From contig CAYNOT010000005.1 of NCBI GenBank assembly GCA_964398945.1, positions 1 through 64,000 of the forward strand: 64,000 nt of DNA, given 5' to 3'. The notes below the pieces were generated by a model, which was not told the DNA's origin, did not search any database, and saw only the letters and a program-made list of their open reading frames with translations. The translations under genes and the position numbers were made by a program. This document shows, in pieces, positions 44,096-54,400 of the stretch; the first letter of the stretch is position 1, and the number at the start of each line of letters is the position of its first letter. This DNA is from JBGTGG01 sp964398945 (GTDB taxonomy: Bacteria > Bacteroidota > Bacteroidia > Cytophagales > Cyclobacteriaceae).

Positions 44096-46780
44096 CTAAA
44101 TGTCGTAACTCAAATTAGGCGCCAGCCAACGTTCAACATCCGCCAGCTTCATTCCCTTTCGATCAGCATATTCGATCACCTGATCTTTTTCAATCTTTCC
44201 CAGCCCAAAATATTTTGATTGCGGATGGGAAAAATAATATCCACTGACAGAAGAAGCCGGGTACATGGCACAGGATTCGGTTAATGTGATACCTGCTTTA
44301 TCCGCTTCCAATAATTCAAACAAGGTTCGCTTCTCCGTGTGATCCGGACACGCAGGGTAACCCGGTGCCGGGCGAATGCCCTGGTATTTTTCCTTAATGA
44401 GTGATTCGTTGTCGAGGTTTTCGTCTGCGGCATATCCCCAAAGTTCCATTCTTACTTTCGCATGCAAACATTCAGCAAAGGCTTCTGCTAAACGATCTGC
44501 AAGTGCTTTTACCATGATCTCATTGTAGTCATCGTTTGCCTTCTTAAATTCCGCTACCAGTTTTTCCAAACCAACCCCACCTGTAACGGCAAAGAAACCA
44601 ATGTAATCATTAATGCCTTCCTCTTCCGGGGCAATAAAATCCGACAAGGTAAAATTTGGAAGGCCTGCTGCTTTTTTATTTTGCTGACGCAGGAAGTGAA
44701 AGGTTTGAAGCGGCATCTCATCCGATTCATCTTTATAAATTTTCACATCATCGGTGACCGTCCGCTTAGCCGGGTAAAATCCAATAACTCCGTTCGCTTG
44801 CAAACTACCATCTTTTACAATTTGGTCGAGCATGCGCTGCGCATCGTCAAATAATTTCCTGGCCTCTACGCCTACTATTTCATCATCAAAAATTCCCGGA
44901 TAGCGCCCCGCCAACATCCAGGTTTGAAAGAAAGGGGTCCAGTCGATATACGGCACAATTTCTTTTAGCGGATAATTCAAAAAAGTTCTGTTGCCAAGGA
45001 AGGATGGTCTTGTAGGTTTTGTTTCCTTCCAGTTAATATCCACTTTATTTTTGCGCGCTTCAGTCAACGTGATGTAGTTTTTGTCTTGTTTCCTGCTTTC
45101 ATGTTCGGTACGCAATGCTGCATACTCGGTTTTAAAACGTTCTTTAATCCTACCGGAAGTCTCCTCGTTAATAAATTCACTGGCGATCGGAACACTACGC
45201 GAAGCATCCAGTACGTATACCACCGGGCCTTTATAAACCGGATCAATTTTTACTGCGGTATGAATGCGGGATGTGGTCGCTCCCCCAATTAAAAGGGGCA
45301 ACGAAAGATTCTGACGTTGCATTTCCTTTGCTACAGTAACCATCTCATCCAATGATGGTGTAATCAACCCACTCAGGCCAATCATGTCAACCTTTTCACG
45401 GATGGCGGTCTCGATAATTTTTTCTGCGGGCACCATCACACCTAGGTCAACAACCTGGTAATTATTGCACGCAAGCACAACCCCAACAATGTTTTTTCCA
45501 ATATCATGCACATCGCCTTTCACGGTAGCCATCAATATTTTTGCATTGGGCTTTTCAACATGGCCGCTTTTCTTTTTCTCTTCTTCGAGATAAGGCGTTA
45601 AGTATGCAACCGCCAACTTCATTACCCGTGCGCTCTTCACTACTTGTGGCAAAAACATTTTGCCGGAGCCAAACAAATCCCCCACTACGTTCATGCCGTC
45701 CATCAGCGGGCCTTCTATTACATCAAGTGGTTTGTCATATTTTTGCCTTGCTTCCTCAATATCCTGATCAACAAATTCGATAACACCTTTCACCAATGCG
45801 TGTGTGATCCTCTCTTCAACGGCTCCTTTGCGCCAGGTATCGTCTGCTACTTTTTTCTTGACCGAACCTTTTACATTTTCAGCGAAATCAAGAAGGCGTT
45901 CAGTGGCATCATCCCTCCTGTTTAACAAAACATCTTCAACACGCTCCAATAATTCTTTGTCTATTTCATCGTAGACCTCCAGCATGGTTGGGTTAACGAT
46001 CCCCATATCCATACCATGTTGAATAGCATGGTAAAGAAACGAGGCATGCATTGCTTCCCGAACTTTTTGGTTGCCCCGAAAACTGAACGAAACATTGCTC
46101 ACACCTCCACTTACATGTACATGCGGAAGGTTTTCACGAATCCATTTGGCAGCTTTGAAAAAATCGAGGGCATAGTTTCGGTGTTCTTCGATCCCTGTTG
46201 CGACAGGGAATATATTCGGATCAAAAATTATGTCTTGTGGGGGAAAATTTACAACCGTTGTTAAAATATCATACGCACGTTTACAAATCGTAATCCTTCT
46301 TTCGTATGTATCGGCCTGGCCATCTTCATCAAACGCCATTACCACAACAGCCGCTCCATAGCGCTTTACCAGTTTGGCTTGCCTGATAAACTCTTCCTCA
46401 CCACCTTTCATGCTGATGGAATTGACAATACCCTTTCCTTGTAAGCATTTCAAACCTGCTTCAATTACTTCCCACTTAGATGAATCGATCATCACGGGCA
46501 CAACTGATATCTCTGGTTCGGAAGCCATCAGGTTAAGGAATCTTACCATCGCTTCCGCGGAATCAAGCATCCCTTCATCCATGTTGACATCGATGATTTG
46601 CGCACCGCCCCGAACCTGGTCAAGTGCTACGCTAAGTGCCTCATCGAAATTGTCCTCTTTGATAAGTTTTAAAAAGCGTGCCGAACCTGTAACATTGGTA
46701 CGCTCACCAATATTTACAAAATTCGAATTTGCAGTAATGGTTACTGCCTCCAGCCCGCTAAGTTGTAATGGTTTATGCAT
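44096..46780 (-). CDS. metH: Cobalamin-dependent methionine synthase, C-terminal part (folate, B12 and activation domains)
   Basis: 894 residues. The pterin-binding domain is at about 18-285 (FVNIGERTNVTGSARF, VNMDEGML, GGVSNVSFSFRG). The B12 four-helix cap and Rossmann domain are at about 290-560, with the His ligand motif GDVHDIGKN at 422-430, and the AdoMet-binding reactivation domain is at about 590-894 (RPAPGYPACPDHTEKRTLFELL). The N-terminal homocysteine domain is on a separate gene, overlapping by 8 bp. The two polypeptides together cover all four MetH modules, so methyl transfer between B12 and homocysteine would take place across subunits. Confidence 0.95.
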   Translation of the reverse strand: MHKPLQLSGLEAVTITANSNFVNIGERTNVTGSARFLKLIKEDNFDEALSVALDQVRGGAQIIDVNMDEGMLDSAEAMVRFLNLMASEPEISVVPVMIDSSKWEVIEAGLKCLQGKGIVNSISMKGGEEEFIRQAKLVKRYGAAVVVMAFDEDGQADTYERRITICKRAYDILTTVVNFPPQDIIFDPNIFPVATGIEEHRNYALDFFKAAKWIRENLPHVHVSGGVSNVSFSFRGNQKVREAMHASFLYHAIQHGMDMGIVNPTMLEVYDEIDKELLERVEDVLLNRRDDATERLLDFAENVKGSVKKKVADDTWRKGAVEERITHALVKGVIEFVDQDIEEARQKYDKPLDVIEGPLMDGMNVVGDLFGSGKMFLPQVVKSARVMKLAVAYLTPYLEEEKKKSGHVEKPNAKILMATVKGDVHDIGKNIVGVVLACNNYQVVDLGVMVPAEKIIETAIREKVDMIGLSGLITPSLDEMVTVAKEMQRQNLSLPLLIGGATTSRIHTAVKIDPVYKGPVVYVLDASRSVPIASEFINEETSGRIKERFKTEYAALRTEHESRKQDKNYITLTEARKNKVDINWKETKPTRPSFLGNRTFLNYPLKEIVPYIDWTPFFQTWMLAGRYPGIFDDEIVGVEARKLFDDAQRMLDQIVKDGSLQANGVIGFYPAKRTVTDDVKIYKDESDEMPLQTFHFLRQQNKKAAGLPNFTLSDFIAPEEEGINDYIGFFAVTGGVGLEKLVAEFKKANDDYNEIMVKALADRLAEAFAECLHAKVRMELWGYAADENLDNESLIKEKYQGIRPAPGYPACPDHTEKRTLFELLEADKAGITLTESCAMYPASSVSGYYFSHPQSKYFGLGKIEKDQVIEYADRKGMKLADVERWLAPNLSYDI

Positions 46781-47777
46781 TGATCTCTTCTCCTATTTTC
46801 CTGGGTTCATATTTTTTAGCGAGTTCCGCGATTACGCGAATGTGATCGGGTGTAGTACCACAACATCCACCAATAATATTTACCAATCCTTCTTTTAAAA
46901 ATTCTTCAATTTGTTCGCCCATAAAATTTGGGGACTCATCATACTGGCCAAATTCATTTGGAAGCCCCGCATTTGGATACGCACTCACGAAGCAGGTTGC
47001 GTTCTCACTTAATACTTTTAAATAAGGCCGTAGTAAAGAGGCACCCAATGCACAGTTCAATCCAACGCTCAACAAAGGAACGTGTGAAATCGAAACCAGA
47101 AAAGCTTCGGTTGTCTGGCCCGACAATGTCCTTCCACTTGCATCCGTAATGGTTCCGGAAACCATGATCGGCAAAGACTTACCGGTTTCTTCAAACAAAT
47201 CTTGTAAGGCAAATAATGCAGCTTTCGCATTGAGTGTATCGATGATCGTTTCCAATAAAAGAAAGTCTACACCACCATCCATCAGGGCTTTGGCTTGTTC
47301 TTTAAATGCCACTGCCAATTGATCGAATGTTACCGCTCTATATCCGGGATTATTTACATCGGGTGATAACGATGCTGTTCTGTTGGTTGGCCCCATCGCG
47401 CCCGCAACAAACCGGGGTTTGTTCGGTTCTCGTTTTGTGAATTCATCCGCAACCTCACGGGCAATTTTAGCAGCTTGATAGTTCAACTCATACACAATAC
47501 CCTCAAGGTGGTAATCTGCTTGCGCAATGGTTGTTCCGCTAAAGGTATTTGTTTCAGCAATATCAGCACCAGCTACAAAATATTGGGCATGCACATCTTT
47601 AATGATATCCGGACGGGTAATGGACAACAAATCATTATTGCCTTTGAGGGGGCTCGGATGATTGGCGAACCGTTCTCCTCGAAAATCCTCTTCCGTAAGT
47701 GTATGGCGTTGGATCATCGTACCCATAGCACCATCCAGTACCAGTATCCTTTCTTTTAATAAATCCTGAATTTTCAT
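46773..47777 (-). CDS. Methionine synthase, N-terminal homocysteine-binding part
   Basis: 334 residues of the BHMT/MetH homocysteine S-methyltransferase domain. The start is RILVLDGAMGTMIQRHTLTE, followed by GNNDLLSITRPDII, RFVAGAMGPTNRTASLSPDV and the zinc site with the first Cys in VGLNCALG and the pair in GGCCGTTPDHI. It binds homocysteine through zinc for methylation by the B12 module encoded next. It is the first gene of the operon and begins 21 bp after the SAM riboswitch. Confidence 0.94.
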   Translation of the reverse strand: MKIQDLLKERILVLDGAMGTMIQRHTLTEEDFRGERFANHPSPLKGNNDLLSITRPDIIKDVHAQYFVAGADIAETNTFSGTTIAQADYHLEGIVYELNYQAAKIAREVADEFTKREPNKPRFVAGAMGPTNRTASLSPDVNNPGYRAVTFDQLAVAFKEQAKALMDGGVDFLLLETIIDTLNAKAALFALQDLFEETGKSLPIMVSGTITDASGRTLSGQTTEAFLVSISHVPLLSVGLNCALGASLLRPYLKVLSENATCFVSAYPNAGLPNEFGQYDESPNFMGEQIEEFLKEGLVNIIGGCCGTTPDHIRVIAELAKKYEPRKIGEEINA

Positions 47778-47798
47778 GCTCCCTTACACTAAAGTCTT

Positions 47799-47936
47799 CG
47801 CTTTTCCAGAGAGCCCGGTCGGGGTTGCCTATCTTCTCCCGATTCTATCGGGATGGGATTTAGCACAACATCAATTGAAATTGATAGGATGCTAAGACAT
47901 CAAAGGGCCCATTCCCTCCGTCTTTCTGGATAAGCG
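47799..47936 (-). promoter_or_regulatory. SAM-I (S-box) riboswitch upstream of the split metH-metF operon
   Basis: On the minus strand a closing stem pairs CGCTTATCCAGA (47936-47925) with TCTGGAAAAGCG (47810-47799), one mismatch. Inside are the S-box hallmarks CTTATC, GGAGGGAATGGGCCC, CTTAGCA and AGGCAACCCC, plus internal hairpins (TTAGCA with TGCTAA; CCCGAT with ATCGGG). Only 21 bases separate it from the start codon and no U-run follows the stem, so control at translation start is more likely than termination. Confidence 0.85.
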
Positions 47937-48035
47937 CCACAAAGAAAAGCAATAAGAACAGAAATTAAAAAACATAGCCCATATTATCTTTTTCATAAAC
48001 TACAAAAAGGTGAAGCTCCTTCTTGCTAAAATCTT

Positions 48036-48043
48036 TATTTTTG
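48036..48043 (+). promoter_or_regulatory. -7 box for the Ppx/GppA gene
   Basis: TATTTTTG fits TAnnTTTG exactly and lies 52 bp before the ATG. No good -33 element. It shares the 318-bp gap with the divergent riboswitch. Confidence 0.45.
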
Positions 48044-48095
48044 ACACAATGAATCAATCAATAGAGCATTCTATATGGCTTAAGGATGTGGCAAA

Positions 48096-48974
48096 ATGAA
48101 GCTTGCGGCCATCGACATCGGATCAAACGCCATTCGCTTTCAGGTATCCACTGTTTTGGAGCGTGCCGATAAAGTTACTTTTAAAAAACTGGAATACGTC
48201 CGGTTCCCACTTCGCCTGGGCCATGATGTTTTTACCCACGGAAGGATCAGTGATGCCAGCATTGCCAAGTTCAAGAAACTGATGATGACCTATAAGCTGT
48301 TACTTGAATTGTATGAAGTAACGGATTACATGTTTTGCGCTACCTCCGCTATGCGCGAATCAGAAAATGGTTTTGAATTGGCCCGGCAAGTAAAAGACGA
48401 GCTGGGGATAGCGATCAACATCATTGACGGTGACCAGGAAGCGTACTTTATCAATACGGCCATCACCTCTTATCTTGGAAACAAAACATACTTGCATATC
48501 GATGTTGGGGGTGGTAGCACAGAGCTCAATTTATATTACCAGGGAGAAAAAATAAAAACAAAATCTTTCAAGGTTGGTTCGGTCCGTATTTTGGAACATG
48601 GCAACAAACCCATTATGTGGGAAGGCATGGAGCAATGGATCAAAGAAAACGTAAAGCGTCAATACGGAAATGTAATTAGTGTGGGTACCGGTGGAAACAT
48701 CAGCAAAATTTTTGATTTGGCCCGTCACAAACCCGGTAAAACCATGTCGTTAAAAATGGTTGGTCAAATCCGTGATATGGTAGAAAACCATTCCATAGAG
48801 GACCGGATTTACAAATTGCAAATGAACCCCGACCGCGCGGATGTTATTATTCCCGCCAGCGGCATTTACATGAAAGTGATGGAATGGGCGAATTCAAAAA
48901 GGATACTCGTTCCTGATGTTGGCTTAAAGGATGGTATCCTGTTTCATTTATACAATCGAAACAAAAACCGGTAG
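48096..48974 (+). CDS. Ppx/GppA phosphatase family protein
   Basis: 292 residues of the ASKHA fold: AAIDIGSNAIRFQV at the start (phosphate-1 loop), TSAMRESENGFELA, INIIDGDQEAYFI, LHIDVGGGSTELNLY (phosphate-2 loop) and VGTGGNISKIFDLA. It splits phosphate from polyphosphate or from pppGpp. It is short, like most Bacteroidota members, lacking the C-terminal HD domain. Ppk1, the polyphosphate-making enzyme, lies at the right end of the window, not adjacent. Confidence 0.93.
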   Translation: MKLAAIDIGSNAIRFQVSTVLERADKVTFKKLEYVRFPLRLGHDVFTHGRISDASIAKFKKLMMTYKLLLELYEVTDYMFCATSAMRESENGFELARQVKDELGIAINIIDGDQEAYFINTAITSYLGNKTYLHIDVGGGSTELNLYYQGEKIKTKSFKVGSVRILEHGNKPIMWEGMEQWIKENVKRQYGNVISVGTGGNISKIFDLARHKPGKTMSLKMVGQIRDMVENHSIEDRIYKLQMNPDRADVIIPASGIYMKVMEWANSKRILVPDVGLKDGILFHLYNRNKNR

Positions 48975-48993
48975 CCTGAAAATCGGCTACAAA

Positions 48994-49785
48994 TTATTTG
49001 TTCTTCTTTAGATTGATTGTGCTCTTACCGCGTTTGCGTTGGTCGGTTTTCAAATCAATGAGGTACGCCAACGAAATCCAAATGCCCTGGTTCCTGACGC
49101 GCATGATCGCTGAGTACTCAATTGTCTGCTTTAACGTACCATTTTCGTTATCGCCATAGAAACTATGGCCCAACTCATAGCGGGCCGTAAGCATATACTT
49201 TTGATCGGGCAGTGGTTCGAAAACAATTCCTGCTGAAAGGTTCAATCCCAGTTGCATACGGTTTGGCTCATTGACATTCATCTCGTTGTCTTTTTGTTCT
49301 GCAAACGGTGTATTGAAAACCATTTTATACTTTAGCTGGTCAATGTTTGCTTCGATCAACTCACTACTACTGATTTTTCCTCTTCCGCCCATCCAGTAAC
49401 TAATGTTGGGGCCGGCCCCCAGGTACCATTTAAATTCTTTGTTGCTTTTACCAACATTTCCTTTGAATTCCACTGTGTACACGATGGGCATTTCAATGAA
49501 ATTGTTTCGCAAATGGTCATTGAGATTAGGGTCATTGTCCCGTTTAACGGTTCTTGCTTTTTGTGAATAAATAAGGGAGGTGTGCAGAAAGAATCTTTTT
49601 TGAACACGGAAAGAAAGGTTGCCACCAACATGGAACCCAAAGGATGGAAGTACTTTGTCGTTCAAGTCTTTATCATCATACACCACCCAGGTAGTTTGCC
49701 CGCCAATCAAGGGGCCAACCAGTATTTGGGCATTCAACGAAAAAGAAGATGTAACAACGAAAAGAAGGACTAGTTTTAGTTTCAC
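48994..49785 (-). CDS. PorT-family outer-membrane beta-barrel protein
   Basis: 263 residues: signal peptide LKLVLLFVVTSSFSLNAQ, then barrel strands (LVGPLIGGQTTWVVYDD; FGFHVGGNLSFRVQKRFFLH; FKWYLGAGPNISYWMGG; RMQLGLNLSAGIVFEP; IWISLAYLIDLKTDQR). This is the PorT/OmpW-like family, which includes a T9SS component; whether this copy is that or a simple outer-membrane protein cannot be told. The start is GTG at 49785. It is convergent with the Ppx gene and lies 248 bp from the divergent PorP gene. Confidence 0.8.
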   Translation of the reverse strand: MKLKLVLLFVVTSSFSLNAQILVGPLIGGQTTWVVYDDKDLNDKVLPSFGFHVGGNLSFRVQKRFFLHTSLIYSQKARTVKRDNDPNLNDHLRNNFIEMPIVYTVEFKGNVGKSNKEFKWYLGAGPNISYWMGGRGKISSSELIEANIDQLKYKMVFNTPFAEQKDNEMNVNEPNRMQLGLNLSAGIVFEPLPDQKYMLTARYELGHSFYGDNENGTLKQTIEYSAIMRVRNQGIWISLAYLIDLKTDQRKRGKSTINLKKNK

Positions 49786-50033
49786 AAAATGTTGCTTTTA
49801 AATAAATCGGTAATTTAGCAAAATATGTATTCGTAAAGATACGGGAAGGGTAACTTTAGAAATAAACAAAAAACGCTGTATATTCGTGAGGTTTCTGCCA
49901 ATGGTAGTTTTAAACACTTGAAATCCATTTGATGAACTTGTAAGCATAGGCAACGGAAAGACAATTTTTTTGAGCGTATAACGGCAATAGCCTTTTTTTG
50001 AAGTGACCTTAACGCTTTAGTCTATTATTAATA

Positions 50034-51353
50034 ATGCAAATGCATAAATACGTACGTATCTTATACATATTCTTTGCTTTATCCTGCTGGCAATCCTTGC
50101 ATGCACAAAACTTTCCTGTTTATAATAGTTTCTACATTACCCCTTATTTATATAATCCAGCGGAAGCTGCAACCGAATATACGTCTGTATATGCCAATCA
50201 ACGCCAACAATGGATAGGCATTGAAGGCGCCCCCTCCTTGTCAACACTTTTTTTTACAACCTTATTGGATGGTAGTCGCGCGGGCATCGGTGGGAAGTTG
50301 TCTTCGTACAAACGAGGGTTATTAAGAACTACCGATATCAGCCTGAGTTATACCTATGGAGTTCCCCTTAGTGAGAAGTCTACACTTTTCTTTGGTTTAT
50401 CCGGTGGTGTTATCTCCTCCAGTATCGATCTTACAAAAGTTACCGATCCCAACGACCCGGCTATTGCCAACTACCTTGCCAACAACATTCAACCTGCCGC
50501 TGGTTTTGGTATGCTCTTCCGCTCCCAATCAGGACTAAATTTTGGCGTGACCCTCCCTCAACTTTTTGGGCCTGGCTACAATGGTCTTGGCCATTTCTCT
50601 GAGATTAACTTCTCCCCTATTGATAATGCGATGGTGACTTTTTATTACAAAAAGAAACTGGATTCCAAAATTGTAAGCCGAATGCGAAGAGGTGTTCGAA
50701 CGCGCGCTAAACTTGATGATGTATATGCACCGCTTGAATTTTACGCTACGTATAAATATGCCGCGGCCGGAAATAGCCAGTTTGAAGTATTGGCCAAGTT
50801 GAATTTATCAGAGAATTTTTGGTTGGGTGCTTCGTACCGTCAGGCATACGGGCTTTCGGGCCATACCGGAATCTCTTTTGATAAATTTCTTTTTGCCTAC
50901 TCGTTCGAACCTGGAAGCCAGCCGGAAAAAGGATTTTCACAAGGAACACACGAAGTCCAGCTCGGATTAAAGATTGGCGATAAGAAAAAATTCAAAACAA
51001 AGAAGGCCCCCGTGTTCCGTTCTACATTACAAACAACGAAGGAGCAACACCAGGCACGTTTCCAACAAACAACAGAAGACCCTGACCACATCAACCAAAC
51101 CACTACGGTACGTAAAAAATATTATGTGGTCATTAAAAGTTTTAGTGATTTTACAGCGGCAGATGAGTACAAGAAGAAACTTATCGAACAGAAGTACAAT
51201 GCCGATGTTTTCTATTATGATACGGACAAGAAATTCCATGTCCATGTTTTGGAAACAGTGAAGTCGAGCGAAGCTTATGAAGAGGCCCGAAACCTAAAGG
51301 CATTTACAAAACTTAAAACCGCCAATGTATTGGTGGTGACCAGTTCCAAATAA
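50034..51353 (+). CDS. PorP/SprF-family T9SS membrane protein fused to a SPOR domain
   Basis: 439 residues. Signal peptide (LYIFFALSCWQSLHAQ), then the PorP/SprF barrel (about 25-310) with YITPYLYNPAEAATEYTS, the hallmark start of the family, and FSQGTHEVQLGLKIG at the end. A basic linker follows, then a SPOR-like domain at about 360-435 (KYYVVIKSFSDFTAADEYKKKL; FHVHVLETVKSSEAYEEARN). SprF-type proteins are needed to export type B-tailed T9SS cargo. SPOR domains bind peptidoglycan, so the C-terminus could tether the barrel to the wall. The adhesin gene starts 53 bp later. Confidence 0.87.
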   Translation: MQMHKYVRILYIFFALSCWQSLHAQNFPVYNSFYITPYLYNPAEAATEYTSVYANQRQQWIGIEGAPSLSTLFFTTLLDGSRAGIGGKLSSYKRGLLRTTDISLSYTYGVPLSEKSTLFFGLSGGVISSSIDLTKVTDPNDPAIANYLANNIQPAAGFGMLFRSQSGLNFGVTLPQLFGPGYNGLGHFSEINFSPIDNAMVTFYYKKKLDSKIVSRMRRGVRTRAKLDDVYAPLEFYATYKYAAAGNSQFEVLAKLNLSENFWLGASYRQAYGLSGHTGISFDKFLFAYSFEPGSQPEKGFSQGTHEVQLGLKIGDKKKFKTKKAPVFRSTLQTTKEQHQARFQQTTEDPDHINQTTTVRKKYYVVIKSFSDFTAADEYKKKLIEQKYNADVFYYDTDKKFHVHVLETVKSSEAYEEARNLKAFTKLKTANVLVVTSSK

Positions 51354-51406
51354 TTATGCAGCGGGCAAGGTTACATATAGAAGGAAATAACCGATTTACT
51401 GGCACG

Positions 51407-54400
51407 ATGAGGACAACAATTCGATCCATACAATACCATCTCCAGCAATTATCATTTATCTGCTTGGTTTTCAGCTCATTAAGCGTATTTGGTCAGAAGC
51501 CAGAAATAAAATCACTTGATAAAGTAAAAGGGCCAAATGGTGATTTAATAAGTATTTCAGGTAGCAATTTTGGCAATAATGCAAACCAACTGGCCGTATT
51601 TTTCGGGGCAGCAAAAGGCACAATTTTGACGGTGTCTGATCAACTGATAGAAGTGCGGGTACCACCAGGCACCACCTATAATTCGGTATCTGTTATCAAC
51701 ACCACCAACGGGTTGATCGGGTATTCCCGTGAGCCATTCCTGTTAAGTTATGGCGGTGCCAACCCTTTTTCGGCAGCAAGTTTAGTGGGGCAACCTGATT
51801 TTAATGCGGAAAGCGGGCTTTATGACTTATGTATGTGTGATCTGGATGGGGATGCAAAAGTTGATATTGCGGCTGCCAATGACAATGCCAACTCCATCTC
51901 TGTGTTTCCCAATTCAAGTTCAGGGGCAGGAAATATAAATTTTGGCAAGATACCCATTCTATTAAATGTGCGCTCTATCCATATAAAGTGTGGGGATTTA
52001 AACGGGGATGGAAAACCAGACCTGGTTGTTTCTGAAGGTGGCGATGGAAACAGGATTTTTATATTTCAAAATGGAAGTTCTGGTATTGGGAATTTTTCAT
52101 TTGTCGCACTCCCACCAATTGTCCTTACAGGAAGGAAAACCAAACGGGTTGAAATAGCCGACCTTGATTTAGATGGCAAACCTGAGCTTATCGTTACGGA
52201 CCAGGGAAGCAACATTGTTGCTGTTCTCCAGAATCAAAGTACCATTGGATCGGTTTCTTTTGCAGCTAGCCCAATTCTGATTACAATCCCTGGTGCCGCC
52301 AGTACGGACGCACTAGCTGTGGGTGACTTGAATGGGGATTTAATCCCTGAAATTTTAGTAAGTCAATTTTTGACCGGAACGAGTAACATCTTTTTAATTC
52401 CCAACACAAGTATTCCTGGCTCATTGTCCTTTGGATCGGTTATAACAAGACCAGTATCCGGAACAATCACTAACCTAAAGATTGGTGATCTTGATGGGGA
52501 CAAAAAAGCAGATATTGCCGCCACTCAACTTTTGAGCTCTCAGGTCTCCATTCTTCTGAACCAGTCTACAAGTTCTACTTTTAATTTTGCCGCTCCGGTT
52601 AATTTTGCCGGGGGTGACCGCCCGTGGGGAATTGATTTTGGTGATCTTGATGGGGATGGAAAACCCGATATCGTAGTCGCATCGATTACGCAAAAAACGC
52701 TTACCGTCTTAAACAACAACAGCACGACCGGAAACCTCAGTTTCACATCCACCACAGTACCCACCACCTACATCAACCGGCACGTGAACATTGGCGATGT
52801 GGACCGCGATGGGAAACCTGATGTCGCTTTCACCAGTATTGATGATAGCAATCTCGGAATTGAAGCATCAAAAGTTTCGATACTTAGGAACAAACACTGC
52901 ATGATCCCGGAAATAAAACCAGCAGGCCCTATCAACATTTGTACAGGGTTTCCACTCCAACTTACTGCAACCGCCAGCAATGGCGTAACATACGAGTGGC
53001 GAAGGGATGGTGACGTTGTTGCAACGGGTCCAAATGCTTTTTTTGATGTGACATCAAGTGGTAGCTATACAGTAAGGGCAATTTCAGAAGCGGGAACATG
53101 TACTGAACTTTCCAATGCAGTAACGGTAAATATTGGAGCTGGCAGTGTAACCGGTACTGCAACCGCTACCAACAATGGCCCGGTGTGCGTAGGAAGCACC
53201 CTGCAACTAAATATCAACACGCTCACTGGCGCAACGGGTTATCGTTGGTCGGGACCTGACGGGTTTACCACCACAACACAAAATCCTAACATTCCTAATT
53301 TTACATTGGCAAAAGCTGGTAAGTATACCGTAGAAATATTGGCCGGAACCTGCGTAGCCAGGGAAGTATCCACGGTGGTGGAAGCCATTGATGCACCTGA
53401 TTTTACTGTAGCCTTTACAGCACCAGCCGTATTTTGCCAGGGCAATACAAAAACACTTTCTGTTTCTCCGATAGTAAGTGGCTTCACGTATCAATGGTTC
53501 GAAAAAACCAATGGGCTAATTTCGGGCGCCACAAACACCACGCTGGTAGTAAGCTCGGGCGGTGAATACTATTATCAGGGATCAGTAGGGGGTTGCACAA
53601 CAATCGAATCATCCTCCGTGGTTGTTCAGGAAGTAACACCTCCCACCGTTGATTTTCAATCCCCTGCTTCCAGTTGCTCCGGCCAGCAAGTCCAATTTAC
53701 AGATCAATCTACAGCCGGGCCGGGTGCTACCTACTTGTGGACTTTCGGGGATGGAAATTCTTCTACTGAGAGAAATCCAACCCATGTGTATGCAACCGCT
53801 ACAGGGTCCCCCTTTAATGTAAAGTTAGTAGTCAGTTATAGTGGGGCATGCCCAAGTGAATTGACAAAGCAAATCACGATCACGGCCGCCCCTACCATGA
53901 CCATTTCAAATCCCGCCAATACATTTGTTTTCTGTCCGGGCGAAAGCCTTCGGTTGGAAGTGTTAGGGGGTTTTACAAACTATACGTGGAGTACAGGCGC
54001 CACTACATCTTTTATTGATGTGACAAGTGCGGGTACCTATTCAGTGCAAGTAAACGAATCGGGTTGTACCTTGTTCGATGACCAGGTGGTGACCAGCCAC
54101 TCTTCACCGATTGTAAACGTTTTGGCAGATCCACAACAAATTATTGCGGGCGCCAACACGCAACTTCAAGCTTCCGGATTGGTATCGTATGAGTGGACCC
54201 CAACGGAAAGCCTTTCAAACCCTTCTATTCCAAATCCCATTGCAAGCCCATTATCTACCACAGTATATAAAGTTGTTGGCCCGGATGCCAACGGATGTGA
54301 AGGGGAAGGCACGATCCAGATTTCTGTACAGGGTGAAGCGGTTGTAACCAAGCTAAAGCCTGAAAATTTCTTTTCCCCTAATGGGGATGCCAGCAATCCT

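Noticed and set aside
46190..46212. TCCCTGT...ACAGGGA palindrome
   Set aside because: It lies in metH and encodes the conserved NIFPVATGIEEH segment, so the symmetry is explained by coding.
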